DNA of 64,000 nt. Source: Cytophagales bacterium (lineage in GTDB: Bacteria > Bacteroidota > Bacteroidia > Cytophagales > Spirosomataceae). The notes below the pieces were generated by a model, which saw only the letters and a list, made by a program, of their open reading frames with translations, was not told the DNA's origin and made no database searches. The position numbers were made by a program, and so were the translations under genes. Below, in pieces: positions 44,518-51,316 of the stretch (the first letter of the stretch is position 1; every line of letters starts with the position of its first letter). Location of the stretch: the NCBI GenBank assembly GCA_013298025.1, contig JAAFJE010000013.1:1-64000 (forward strand). The letters are read 5' to 3'.

Positions 44518-44833
44518 CGTAAGACTTGCCCGAAGTTTTGAGCGTGATGCCAAGCCATTACTTAAAAAATATGCCTCGCTCAGGCAAGAACTGGCTACAT
44601 TGGGCGAAGAACTTCAAGAAAATCCAACGCTTGGCATGCCATTAGGGCAAGATTGCTACAAAATAAGGCTTGCCATCAAAAGCAAAGGGAAAGGCAAAAG
44701 CGGTGGAGCTAGAATTATTACCTACACTATTACCGATAATGAGGAAGTTATCTTGCTTACCATTTACGATAAGCAAGTGAAAGATAATATTTCTGAGAAG
44801 GAATTGAAAGAACTGCTGGATGAGTTAGAGTAA
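44510..44833 (+). CDS. RelE/ParE-type toxin
   Basis: A 107-residue protein starting MYNVRLARSFERDAKPLLKK, the typical RelE/ParE N-terminus (beta strand then helical hairpin). It continues with YKIRLAIKSKGKGKSGGARI and YTITDNEEVILLTIYDK, the central sheet with basic residues. RelE members cleave mRNA on the ribosome and ParE members poison gyrase; the sequence does not decide between them. It overlaps the antitoxin gene by 8 bp and ends before a hairpin terminator. Confidence 0.82.
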   Translation: MYNVRLARSFERDAKPLLKKYASLRQELATLGEELQENPTLGMPLGQDCYKIRLAIKSKGKGKSGGARIITYTITDNEEVILLTIYDKQVKDNISEKELKELLDELE

Positions 44834-44838
44834 TGCAA

Positions 44839-44859
44839 AAAGCCCAAGGAGCGGGCTTT
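44839..44859. terminator. Hairpin terminator between the toxin gene and the minus-strand cassette region
   Basis: AAAGCCC (44839-44845) pairs with GGGCTTT (44853-44859) around a 7-nt loop, next to A and T-rich flanks. It serves the convergent genes on both sides. Confidence 0.65.
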
Positions 44860-44863
44860 ATCA

Positions 44864-45328
44864 TTAAAATATCACTTCTGTTTTACACCATCTCAATGGT
44901 TCTTTTTGAGGGGTTAACTCTATATAATAATGCTTGCCTGTCCGTTGATTCAATACTGCGATTTCAACAAAAATAGTCTTTGTGGGGCTTAAATCTGCTT
45001 GATTCACAAAGATGACGCTCTTCTTAGTACGCCTCCTTGACTTTAAAAAAGCAAACACATTACTCTCCAAACGCAAATTCTGTGGCTGAGGATTTACTGC
45101 TAAAATCTCGGCTTTTTCTACTTTTTTATAATCTTCAAAACAAACTCTATACCAAAAGCTCGACTTTCTTGATTGTATCGAATTATTTAAAAGATACTTT
45201 TCGCTCTTAGAATATTCTTTATGGTGTATATTTTGAGTATAGTAGTCTAATGCCACTTGTTCAAAACTTTTGTCTTGACCATAAATTGAAAAAATAGTTA
45301 TGAGTTGTACTAAAATGGCTAATTTCAT
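44864..45328 (-). CDS. Secreted hypothetical protein
   Basis: A 154-residue protein with a signal peptide (MKLAILVQLITIFSIYGQ) followed by a mixed alpha/beta region with basic clusters (KSRRRTKKSVIFVNQADL). I recognise no family. It is the last of a series of minus-strand small secreted genes in an Rhs graveyard, where such proteins are often immunity proteins left behind after loss of their toxin tip. No toxin partner adjoins it. Confidence 0.6.
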   Translation of the reverse strand: MKLAILVQLITIFSIYGQDKSFEQVALDYYTQNIHHKEYSKSEKYLLNNSIQSRKSSFWYRVCFEDYKKVEKAEILAVNPQPQNLRLESNVFAFLKSRRRTKKSVIFVNQADLSPTKTIFVEIAVLNQRTGKHYYIELTPQKEPLRWCKTEVIF

Positions 45329-45382
45329 TTAGTTTGTTTGTTTTTGTCATAGAAATCAACGGTAAAAAACGTCGTTGATTTA

Positions 45383-45808
45383 TTAACGACTACTTATTAC
45401 CGTGTTTTTAAACAAAGATTTTAAGTACTGGTATGCTTCATAAAATGAATCAACACATTCATCATCAGAATTTAGTCCATCACAGTTAATGATTTTTTTA
45501 CTTCCATCTGAAAATTCTATTTTGATTTTTTGTATTGAAAAAAACAAAAAATACTTATCGATAAAAATTATTTTTACGATTTCGTTAAAGTAATAATTCT
45601 CAGTTTTTGAAGAAATTAGAGTTATTTTATTGCTATCAATAACAAAGTCTCTATGAGATATAAAATAATAAATACTGCCTGCAATTGCATATATGAAGCC
45701 AATAAAAGCAATATATTTTAAATTAAAAATAAAGCAAACTATCCAAATTGGAAATAATATCCCCAATCTGTTTAATATGTAGAAATAATATCTGTTGATT
45801 AGTTTCAT
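45383..45808 (-). CDS. Small membrane protein, PH-domain-like
   Basis: A 141-residue protein with two adjacent transmembrane helices (LGILFPIWIVCFIFNLKYIA and FIGFIYAIAGSIYYFI) followed by a short soluble beta-rich domain (KITLISSKTENYYFNEIVKI, IKIEFSDGSKKIINCDG). This layout recalls bacterial PH-domain membrane proteins and Rhs/CDI immunity proteins. It is bounded on its 5' side by repeat R1. Very AT-rich compared with the pectin genes. No function assigned. Confidence 0.6.
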   Translation of the reverse strand: MKLINRYYFYILNRLGILFPIWIVCFIFNLKYIAFIGFIYAIAGSIYYFISHRDFVIDSNKITLISSKTENYYFNEIVKIIFIDKYFLFFSIQKIKIEFSDGSKKIINCDGLNSDDECVDSFYEAYQYLKSLFKNTVISSR

Positions 45809-45833
45809 GTTTATTTTTTGTAATTATTTAGGT

Positions 45834-45909
45834 CCCCCCTCGCTGTTCCAAGTTGTTAAACTTGAAACAGCTAGAATCTAAGTGAAAAAACACTTAGACC
45901 AGCGAGGGG
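45834..45909. repeat. Mosaic stem-loop repeat R1
   Basis: Begins CCCCCCTCGCTG and ends AGCGAGGGG. It contains TTCCAAGTT/AACTTGAAA and then CTAAGTG-AAAAAA-CACTTAG, two hairpins found again in R2-R6. It separates the genes at 45383 and 45982. Confidence 0.85.
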
Positions 45910-45981
45910 AAATTTCGATAACTTTTCCCTGTTTTGTCATAGAAATCAACGGATAATTGGTGCGTTTCTGCCGCAAAGCAC

Positions 45982-46521
45982 TCAATTTGAGGGCTTTATT
46001 TTACCTGTAACGTCTATTAGGTAATTATATCTATATTTTTTTGTCGAAACTATCTGACCTGTTTTTAAATTGATTTGGTGTTTTTGAGTTTCTACAAGAA
46101 TAAGATTTTCTTTTATTATTTTAACTTTATTTTCTTCATCTTCTGCATTTCTAAATATTTGTCTTTTGTCTATTAACTTTCCTGTTTCTGAAAATACACA
46201 CAAGAATGTACGAGTAGCTTCCATATTATTGGTGCTGTCCCCATCCAAAAAAATTTTAGTGAGCAGTACAACTCTTAAATTTTTTAAAGTTATCCCTATA
46301 CTCGCTCGATAATCTACATCTTTCTTTTCTACTTTTTCATTTGGTAGAATACTAAAAACTATTTTTGGATTAATATTTTTCTCTTTTTCTAATGAAAATT
46401 GATAATCAAATGGAAAAATAGTTTGTTTTGGAAATAAACTATAAAAAGAATTAAAACTTTGTTGTCCATAAGAAGATGATATTCCACAAAAAAAACTTAG
46501 GATAATTATTTTTTTGATCAT
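45982..46521 (-). CDS. Secreted hypothetical protein
   Basis: A 179-residue protein with signal peptide MIKKIIILSFFCGISSSYG followed by a beta-rich domain (RASIGITLKNLRVVLLTKIF, TRTFLCVFSETGKLIDKRQ). No family recognised. It lies between repeats R1 and R2 as a single-gene cassette. Its AT-rich composition differs from the pectin genes. Orphan immunity protein is the most economical guess from context; there is no direct evidence. Confidence 0.6.
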   Translation of the reverse strand: MIKKIIILSFFCGISSSYGQQSFNSFYSLFPKQTIFPFDYQFSLEKEKNINPKIVFSILPNEKVEKKDVDYRASIGITLKNLRVVLLTKIFLDGDSTNNMEATRTFLCVFSETGKLIDKRQIFRNAEDEENKVKIIKENLILVETQKHQINLKTGQIVSTKKYRYNYLIDVTGKIKPSN

Positions 46522-46587
46522 GATATTAGAATTTATTCGATTTTAGTTATTTTTTCTAACCGTTGCTATGGTATATGTTTTTGTTCC

Positions 46588-46779
46588 ACCCCCCGCTGTT
46601 TCAAGTTTAACAACTAGGAACGCCCAATAATAAAGCATTTTCCGACTGCGACCATGCTCAAAATGAGCGTAATAGAAACAATAGACTCTTCCATTTTTGC
46701 TGTTTCTTGTTCTTGTTGGGCAGTCAGAGACTGCATTTGATTTGTTGTTCCAAGTTGTTAAACTTGAAACAGCGAGGGA
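46588..46779. repeat. Mosaic stem-loop repeat R2
   Basis: Starts CCCCGCTGTTTCAAGTTTAA and ends AACAGCGAGGG. Internal hairpins include GCTCA-AAA-TGAGC and GCAGTC-AGA-GACTGC, with a conserved linker shared with R4 and R6. Short frames within it are repeat-encoded and not called as genes. Confidence 0.85.
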
Positions 46780-46853
46780 GTGTATCCTCCTGCTCATTGT
46801 CTGTTACTATCTGGATATTTCCAATTGCATAGCAACCCAATACTGCATTTGAC

Positions 46854-47050
46854 TCTCCCTCGAAGTGAGCAACTGCGAGGGTTTGTACCTGTTTGTTGGT
46901 ACAAGTAACACTCCGCTTAACCAACGACCCGACGCAAGCCCTAGCTGTACCGCTTGTTTATACGACGAAGTAAAGCTTTGTATTTGAGTGCAACCAAAGA
47001 CTGCATTTATTTGTAGGTCTAAGTGAAAAAACACTTAGACCAGCGAGGGG
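46854..47050. repeat. Mosaic stem-loop repeat R3
   Basis: Combines CTCCCTCG, a hairpin TTGTACC/GGTACAA, a segment CCCGACGCAAGCCCTAGCTG also found in R5 and R7, and the hairpin GGTCTAAGTG/CACTTAGACC with an A-run loop (T-run on the minus strand). It ends CAGCGAGGGG. Confidence 0.8.
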
Positions 47051-47084
47051 TACTTTATACTTGTTATGTTGCTGACGCAATAAT

Positions 47085-47639
47085 TTAACGTTTAATAAAG
47101 TAAATTCTATTTGAATAATCATTTAAAACTTTTTTATACCTATTGATAAAAAAATAATAAGATATTGTTTCTATTTCACATGCTGAAAGATTTTCTTTTT
47201 TGAGAAGTAATCTGTTTTTTTTCTTATCATAAAAACAATATTTATCAATTAAACCCTCAATATTATCTATTCTATATATTTTGAAAATATTTTGCACTAT
47301 TCTACATTTTGATGATTTGCTATTGAAATCTACTATCTTCAATTTAATTTTATGATTTACAATGTTGTATATAAAAAAACTAAAAGATTTATATTTTACG
47401 GAATATTCTAAATCATATAAAGATTTTAAATAATTATAATCGGTTATATGTAAATACCCATCTTCATCAACAACATAAATAGGAGTAAATGATTCTGTTG
47501 AACTTGGAGGTATTCTACTTAATGATTTCTCTATTATTGAAGCTTCTTCTGGTGATATTATTTCTTGTATTGGCTTTTGCTTTTTACCACAATTTGACAA
47601 CAAAATAAAAAAGATTAAAATAAAATATACTCTTCTCAT
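47085..47639 (-). CDS. Lipoprotein, probable immunity partner of the HExxH tip
   Basis: A 184-residue protein with an SPII lipobox (IFFILLSNC, mature Cys about 17). It is rich in Lys, Tyr and Ile, and its gene is extremely AT-rich. Its ATG overlaps the stop of the upstream toxin-tip fragment (TAATG), the tight coupling expected of an Rhs toxin-immunity pair. No family recognised; the immunity role is inferred from position, size and export to the envelope. Confidence 0.6.
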   Translation of the reverse strand: MRRVYFILIFFILLSNCGKKQKPIQEIISPEEASIIEKSLSRIPPSSTESFTPIYVVDEDGYLHITDYNYLKSLYDLEYSVKYKSFSFFIYNIVNHKIKLKIVDFNSKSSKCRIVQNIFKIYRIDNIEGLIDKYCFYDKKKNRLLLKKENLSACEIETISYYFFINRYKKVLNDYSNRIYFIKR

Positions 47640-47980
47640 TATTCAGGCATTTTATTGTTAGGAGGATTTTGTAATTTTTTTGGATCTATTTTACCACCAT
47701 ATTTTGTTCTGTGCTTTAATCCTTCAATATCTCGTGCTTTATTTTCTAAGTGAACTGCCCTAATTTCAGCAGGATCATTTTGGTTATTATCTTCAGAATT
47801 ATCGCCCATATTATCAATGTCATGGTCATATTGATGTCTTGTTTCGTGAACAACTGTAGTCATATCAGTTTCTCCAATTCCTTTAAAATCATCACCTCCT
47901 TTATCATCTAAATCAAATTGAGTTCTAGTGTATAAAGTTTTACCATCAACAATTTCTTTTGTTTTTGGATCACGTTTCAT
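47639..47980 (-). pseudogene. Orphan Rhs C-terminal tip with HExxH metallopeptidase-like motif
   Basis: About 113 residues from ATG 47980, which lies one base from repeat R4; a longer frame continues into the repeat and is probably not native. TTVVHETRHQYDHD holds a zinc-metalloprotease HExxH motif (HETRH), preceded by TLYTRTQFDLDDKGGDDFKG. The composition is that of polymorphic toxin tips, cut off from any Rhs core. The downstream lipoprotein overlaps its stop codon. It could still be expressed as a free domain, but without a delivery core it is best seen as a displaced cassette. Confidence 0.6.
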
Positions 47981-47981
47981 G

Positions 47982-48195
47982 CCCCTCGCTGTTCCAAGTT
48001 TAACAACTTGGAACGCCCAATAAAAAGCAGTCTCCGACTGCGACATTGCTCAAACTGAGCATAATAGAAACAATAGACTCTTCCATTTTTGCTGTTTCTT
48101 GTTCTTGTTGGGCAGTCAGAGACTGCATTTGATTTGTTGTTTCAAGTTGTTAAACTTGAAACAGCGAGGGAAAAAACACTTAGACCAGCGAGGGG
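47982..48195. repeat. Mosaic stem-loop repeat R4
   Basis: Contains TTCCAAGTT-TAAC-AACTTGGAA, GCAGTC-TCC-GACTGC, GCTCA-AAC-TGAGC and GCAGTC-AGA-GACTGC. It ends in half a hairpin: only the CACTTAGACC arm remains, joined to AACAGCGAGGG, then AGCGAGGGG. The missing arm looks like a recombination scar. Confidence 0.85.
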
Positions 48196-48828
48196 TTATT
48201 GCTTATTATCAATTTTTTTAGTCACTAGAGCGAACGAGCCTTGTAAAAATGAATATACAAAATCTGTTTTTTGGGTACTTGCTTCTAAACGATAGGGGAT
48301 AAATAAGGTATCTATTTGTAATAATGCCTTGGAGCTTTTTCGTGATGATTGCTCAGTAATTTTAATTGACTCGTCTGAAACTGTATTGCCCCTATAAATT
48401 AACTTTCCTTTTTGCAAATTCTTTTTTAAAACCTCAAAACCTCCTTTTCCAAACAATTGATTTGAAGCGTACATTCCACTTACTGTAAACGATGTTTTGC
48501 TGTATTCATTAAAAGTTATTAGACTGTCTAAAAACATAAACCGAATGGTGTCATTATCCGAAGAAATCAATATCATGTTCTTGTTAAATTTCTTATTTAC
48601 ATCAGGCTTAAATAACATTGCTATTTTTTTATTCGTCTTGTTGGTAAATTTCAAGCGGATAGGAAACATAAGTATTTCGGGAGGAAACATAATACTGTCC
48701 ACTTCTAGTTCTAACATATTCGCTTTGTCATAGTAAGGTGCTATTGCTACACTTCTATTTTTATTACAATTCCAAAGCAGCAGCAACAAAGAAAAAGTTG
48801 ATATTAAAATACCTTTAATTTTTTTCAT
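48196..48828 (-). CDS. Lipoprotein, probable immunity protein of the Rhs remnant
   Basis: A 210-residue protein with a hydrophobic leader and Cys (SLLLLLWNC), so probably an SPII lipoprotein. The rest is beta-rich ([40 protein letters not shown]) without a family I recognise. Its start overlaps the end of the Rhs frame by 14 bp, the usual coupling for an Rhs immunity gene. Bounded downstream by repeat R4. Confidence 0.65.
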   Translation of the reverse strand: MKKIKGILISTFSLLLLLWNCNKNRSVAIAPYYDKANMLELEVDSIMFPPEILMFPIRLKFTNKTNKKIAMLFKPDVNKKFNKNMILISSDNDTIRFMFLDSLITFNEYSKTSFTVSGMYASNQLFGKGGFEVLKKNLQKGKLIYRGNTVSDESIKITEQSSRKSSKALLQIDTLFIPYRLEASTQKTDFVYSFLQGSFALVTKKIDNKQ

Positions 48829-49885
48829 ACTCTCTGAGTTTTTCTTTAAACCATTGTTGGTGAGCAGGAGATGTTTGTTGCCAAGTTTGATGATTCATCT
48901 GAAATCTAATCACCTTTGCGTGTTCATTATTAGGCATACCCCAACCATTTTTTAGGTGGCCTCCAGCTTCATGGACATAAGTGTTTTGTAAATTTGCAAC
49001 TGTAGGGTTATGTTTCTGTCCAACTATTTCTTTTCCACTACCCCAAGACTGTAAATTATATGTGATGGTATTTCCGCTGGGCATTCTATTAGCAAAGGCA
49101 TAATCAGTCTTACCATCATTAGCTTCGCCATAAACCCTTTCAGTTTGTTGAAAATTATCATAAACTGAGGATACAGAGCCATTGTGGACTATTTCAAGCC
49201 CATAACCATCTATACCCTTTGTTTTTGAAACAACATGGTTAATGACACTATTAATTTCCTTAACTTCTGGGGTTACATTAGCAAAACCATTAGACCCGAC
49301 TTTTGAGTTCGCTAATTGATCTATTTTTTTACCAAGTGTTGTGCCAATCTTTAATGCATCAGAATGTGACATTTTACCATCACTAATTTGGTCTTTTTGT
49401 GTTATAGAAAGATTAGCATACTGTTGGCTACTCAACAATATTGGTTCACCTTTAAAACCTTGATTATCCGTACCCATATACTTTCCAGCAACGTATATTG
49501 GACTCATTGCTGCCATCCCATCAGGGTCAATAAACCTCAAAGGATTATCAAAGGCGTAGTTATATGGCGACCATCTTCTCATTTTCTCCGCCAACGGATC
49601 CACCGCCATCCATCTCCCCAACTCAGGGTAATACATTCTAGCCCCGTAATCTAGCCAGTTGGTGCCGTCTTGTAGCTCTTTGCCGTTATAAAGATACTTG
49701 TTTTTGCTTACATCGCTACTAATGGCTACGCCAAAAGCGGTGTAGTCGTTGGTTTGTACTTGGGTGGCGTTGGCATCGTCGGCTAAGTTGTAGTAATAGC
49801 GGTATTTACCCGTGCTGGTGCCTGTTACATAGCCTGTATTTGACCTCACCAACGCCCCGACGCAAGCCCTATCTGTACCGCTTGT
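48815..49885 (-). pseudogene. Rhs protein, 5'-truncated: end of core plus toxin tip
   Basis: The frame is open from a TAA at 49886-49888, has no ATG and offers only a TTG at 49852. It keeps the last ~110 residues of the Rhs core: [39 protein letters not shown]. After DPDGM comes a ~235-residue variable tip with [15 protein letters not shown], a His/Glu-rich motif of HExxxH form, so a divergent metallopeptidase-like toxin is possible. A full Rhs protein has well over 1000 residues; everything upstream is replaced by repeat R7. It is therefore a truncated or donor cassette, not a functional effector. Confidence 0.75.
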
Positions 49886-49955
49886 TTATGGCGTACTTCA
49901 TACTTGGTGTGTTGCTGACGCATGAGTTGTTGGTGTTTTTTCACCAACAACGGCG
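49853..49955. repeat. Mosaic repeat R7 at the Rhs truncation point
   Basis: Starts with CCCCGACGCAAGCCCTATCT, shared with R3 and R5, at the point where the Rhs core is cut. It ends with the hairpin GTTGTTGGTG/CACCAACAAC (49926-49951), which has the same TTTTTT loop as the GGTCTAAGTG/CACTTAGACC hairpin but different arms. Confidence 0.75.
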
Positions 49956-50024
49956 AAAATTATTCTTTCCCTGTGAACTTGAAATTATCAGCCTTCCAAG
50001 TCTACTTTAAGTAAAGAACCAGCC

Positions 50025-50465
50025 TTACTTACACATATTAAAAGATTCTGGCGGTTGAATCCAGTCAATAAATATTTTTTTGCCTTTTTCTATTAGCATA
50101 TTATCCTTAGAGTAAAAAAAACAGCTATCTGCTCTTTCTTCATAAATCTCTCCCATGTTTAAGGTATTTATGCCTGTTGATTTAACTATTGCTCTTTTGT
50201 TATCAATTATACACAAGTAATCATCAAGACTATCTGATGGATTAAATCTTTCAATATCAGAACTAATCAAATCTAAACAAATATATCCAGTGTTATGATC
50301 AATCTCTTTTTTTGCAATTATTCTACCTCGAAAATTAAATTTGTAAGTACTCAAATAGTAATCATTATTTTTTTTCTCAGGAGCAATAATCAGTAGATAT
50401 ACACAAACATAAAAAAAGCATATGATAGCTATTATCCAACTATATTTTTTAAAAAAAATTATCAT
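50025..50465 (-). CDS. Membrane-anchored hypothetical protein
   Basis: A 146-residue protein with one N-terminal membrane helix (WIIAIICFFYVCVYLLIIAP) and a soluble extracytoplasmic part (FNFRGRIIAKKEIDHNTGYI). No family recognised. It is a single-gene cassette between R7 and R5 with very AT-rich composition. Orphan immunity protein is a contextual guess. Confidence 0.55.
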   Translation of the reverse strand: MIIFFKKYSWIIAIICFFYVCVYLLIIAPEKKNNDYYLSTYKFNFRGRIIAKKEIDHNTGYICLDLISSDIERFNPSDSLDDYLCIIDNKRAIVKSTGINTLNMGEIYEERADSCFFYSKDNMLIEKGKKIFIDWIQPPESFNMCK

Positions 50466-50520
50466 GATTTTATTTTTTATTAGACTTTATCACAGTTTAT
50501 TATTTATTCGTCTGAAAGTA

Positions 50521-50680
50521 ACCCTCGCTGTTCCAAGTTTAACAACTTGGAACGCCCAATAAAAAGCAGTCTCCGACTGCGACCAGACGCAAGCCCTAGT
50601 TATAGCTTTGTATTTGAGTGCAGCCAAAGCCTGCATTTATTTGTGGGTCTAAGTGAAAAAACACTTAGACCAGTGAGGGG
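50521..50680. repeat. Mosaic stem-loop repeat R5
   Basis: Joins ACCCTCGCTGTTCCAAGTTT and GCAGTC-TCC-GACTGC from the R4/R6 type to GACGCAAGCCCTAG from the R3/R7 type. It ends with the complete GGTCTAAGTG/CACTTAGACC hairpin and CAGTGAGGGG (one base change). Confidence 0.85.
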
Positions 50681-50690
50681 GCTTTATCGT

Positions 50691-51008
50691 TTATTTCTTG
50701 AACGAACATCTTTCATTGGTGTTTAGTCTTTCTCCATCAAACCCATCTATTTTTTTTATAAGAATATCTTTTGAGATTTGACAATCTCCTTGCTTCTTAA
50801 AAATACCCTTTTCCCAGATTTCTCCATTTTCGTAAAAAATGGTTGCTTCTATGGCGTTTTCTGAAATTTTGCTAAACAATATCCAACATCCGCCATCGAC
50901 TCCTCCTTTCCAAATTGCACCTTTGGGAATATTAGATGGTTTCTCTCTTTTATCAGAATTACAAGAAAATAAAGTAACCAGCATAAAAATACTTAATAGT
51001 CGCTTCAT
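50691..51008 (-). CDS. Small lipoprotein
   Basis: A 105-residue protein with a clear lipobox (MLVTLFSC, mature Cys about 16). The mature domain (GAIWKGGVDGGCWILFSKIS, EATIFYENGEIWEKGIFK) is small and beta-rich, like many Bacteroidota Rhs or contact-dependent immunity lipoproteins, but I recognise no family. It lies exactly between repeats R5 and R6. Confidence 0.6.
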   Translation of the reverse strand: MKRLLSIFMLVTLFSCNSDKREKPSNIPKGAIWKGGVDGGCWILFSKISENAIEATIFYENGEIWEKGIFKKQGDCQISKDILIKKIDGFDGERLNTNERCSFKK

Positions 51009-51062
51009 AATTTTATTGATTTAAATATTTTTTCATGTTATCTAATACTTCTTGGTAACGTG

Positions 51063-51197
51063 ACCCCTCGCTGTTCCAAGTTTAACAACTTGGAACGCCC
51101 AATAAAAAGCAGTCTCCGACTGCGAACATACTCAAAATGAGCATAATAGAAACAATAGACTCTTCCACCTTTGCTATTTTTTGTTCTTGTTGTGCCT
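51063..51197. repeat. Mosaic stem-loop repeat R6
   Basis: Starts CCCCTCGCTGTTCCAAGTTT and shares with R4 the TTCCAAGTT hairpin, GCAGTC-TCC-GACTGC and the linker. It is degenerate after about 51165. It occupies most of the gap between the last cassette and the SusD terminator; nothing else is seen there. Confidence 0.85.
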
Positions 51198-51270
51198 TTT
51201 TATTTTTCTAGGTAATGCGACCTCTAAAGCTAGGTAAAATAAGCTTATTATCATACCGAAAGATACAAAA

Positions 51271-51300
51271 AAAGGCCACTTTCAAGAGAAAGTAGCCTTT
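51271..51300 (-). terminator. Terminator of the SusCD operon
   Basis: On the minus strand AAAGGCTACTTTC and GAAAGTGGCCTTT form a 13-bp stem with one mismatch and a 4-nt loop, followed by a T-run. It lies just after the SusD stop codon. Confidence 0.85.
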
Positions 51301-51316
51301 AAAAAAATTCAGACGA

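Noticed and set aside
46543-46797. 84-codon frame on the minus strand
   Set aside because: Almost entirely made of repeat R2 modules (GCAGTC hairpin, linker, TTCCAAGTT hairpin); the same words occur in R4 and R6 in other contexts, so it is repeat-encoded and not a gene.
48089-48295. 68-codon plus-strand frame
   Set aside because: Reads through repeat R4 into the antisense of the lipoprotein gene at 48196; no independent signal.
45834-51197. Could repeats R1-R7 be a CRISPR array or an integron attC array?
   Set aside because: Repeat length and content vary from block to block, intervals are gene-sized and uneven, no cas genes or integron integrase are adjacent, and the attC core pattern is not recognisable.
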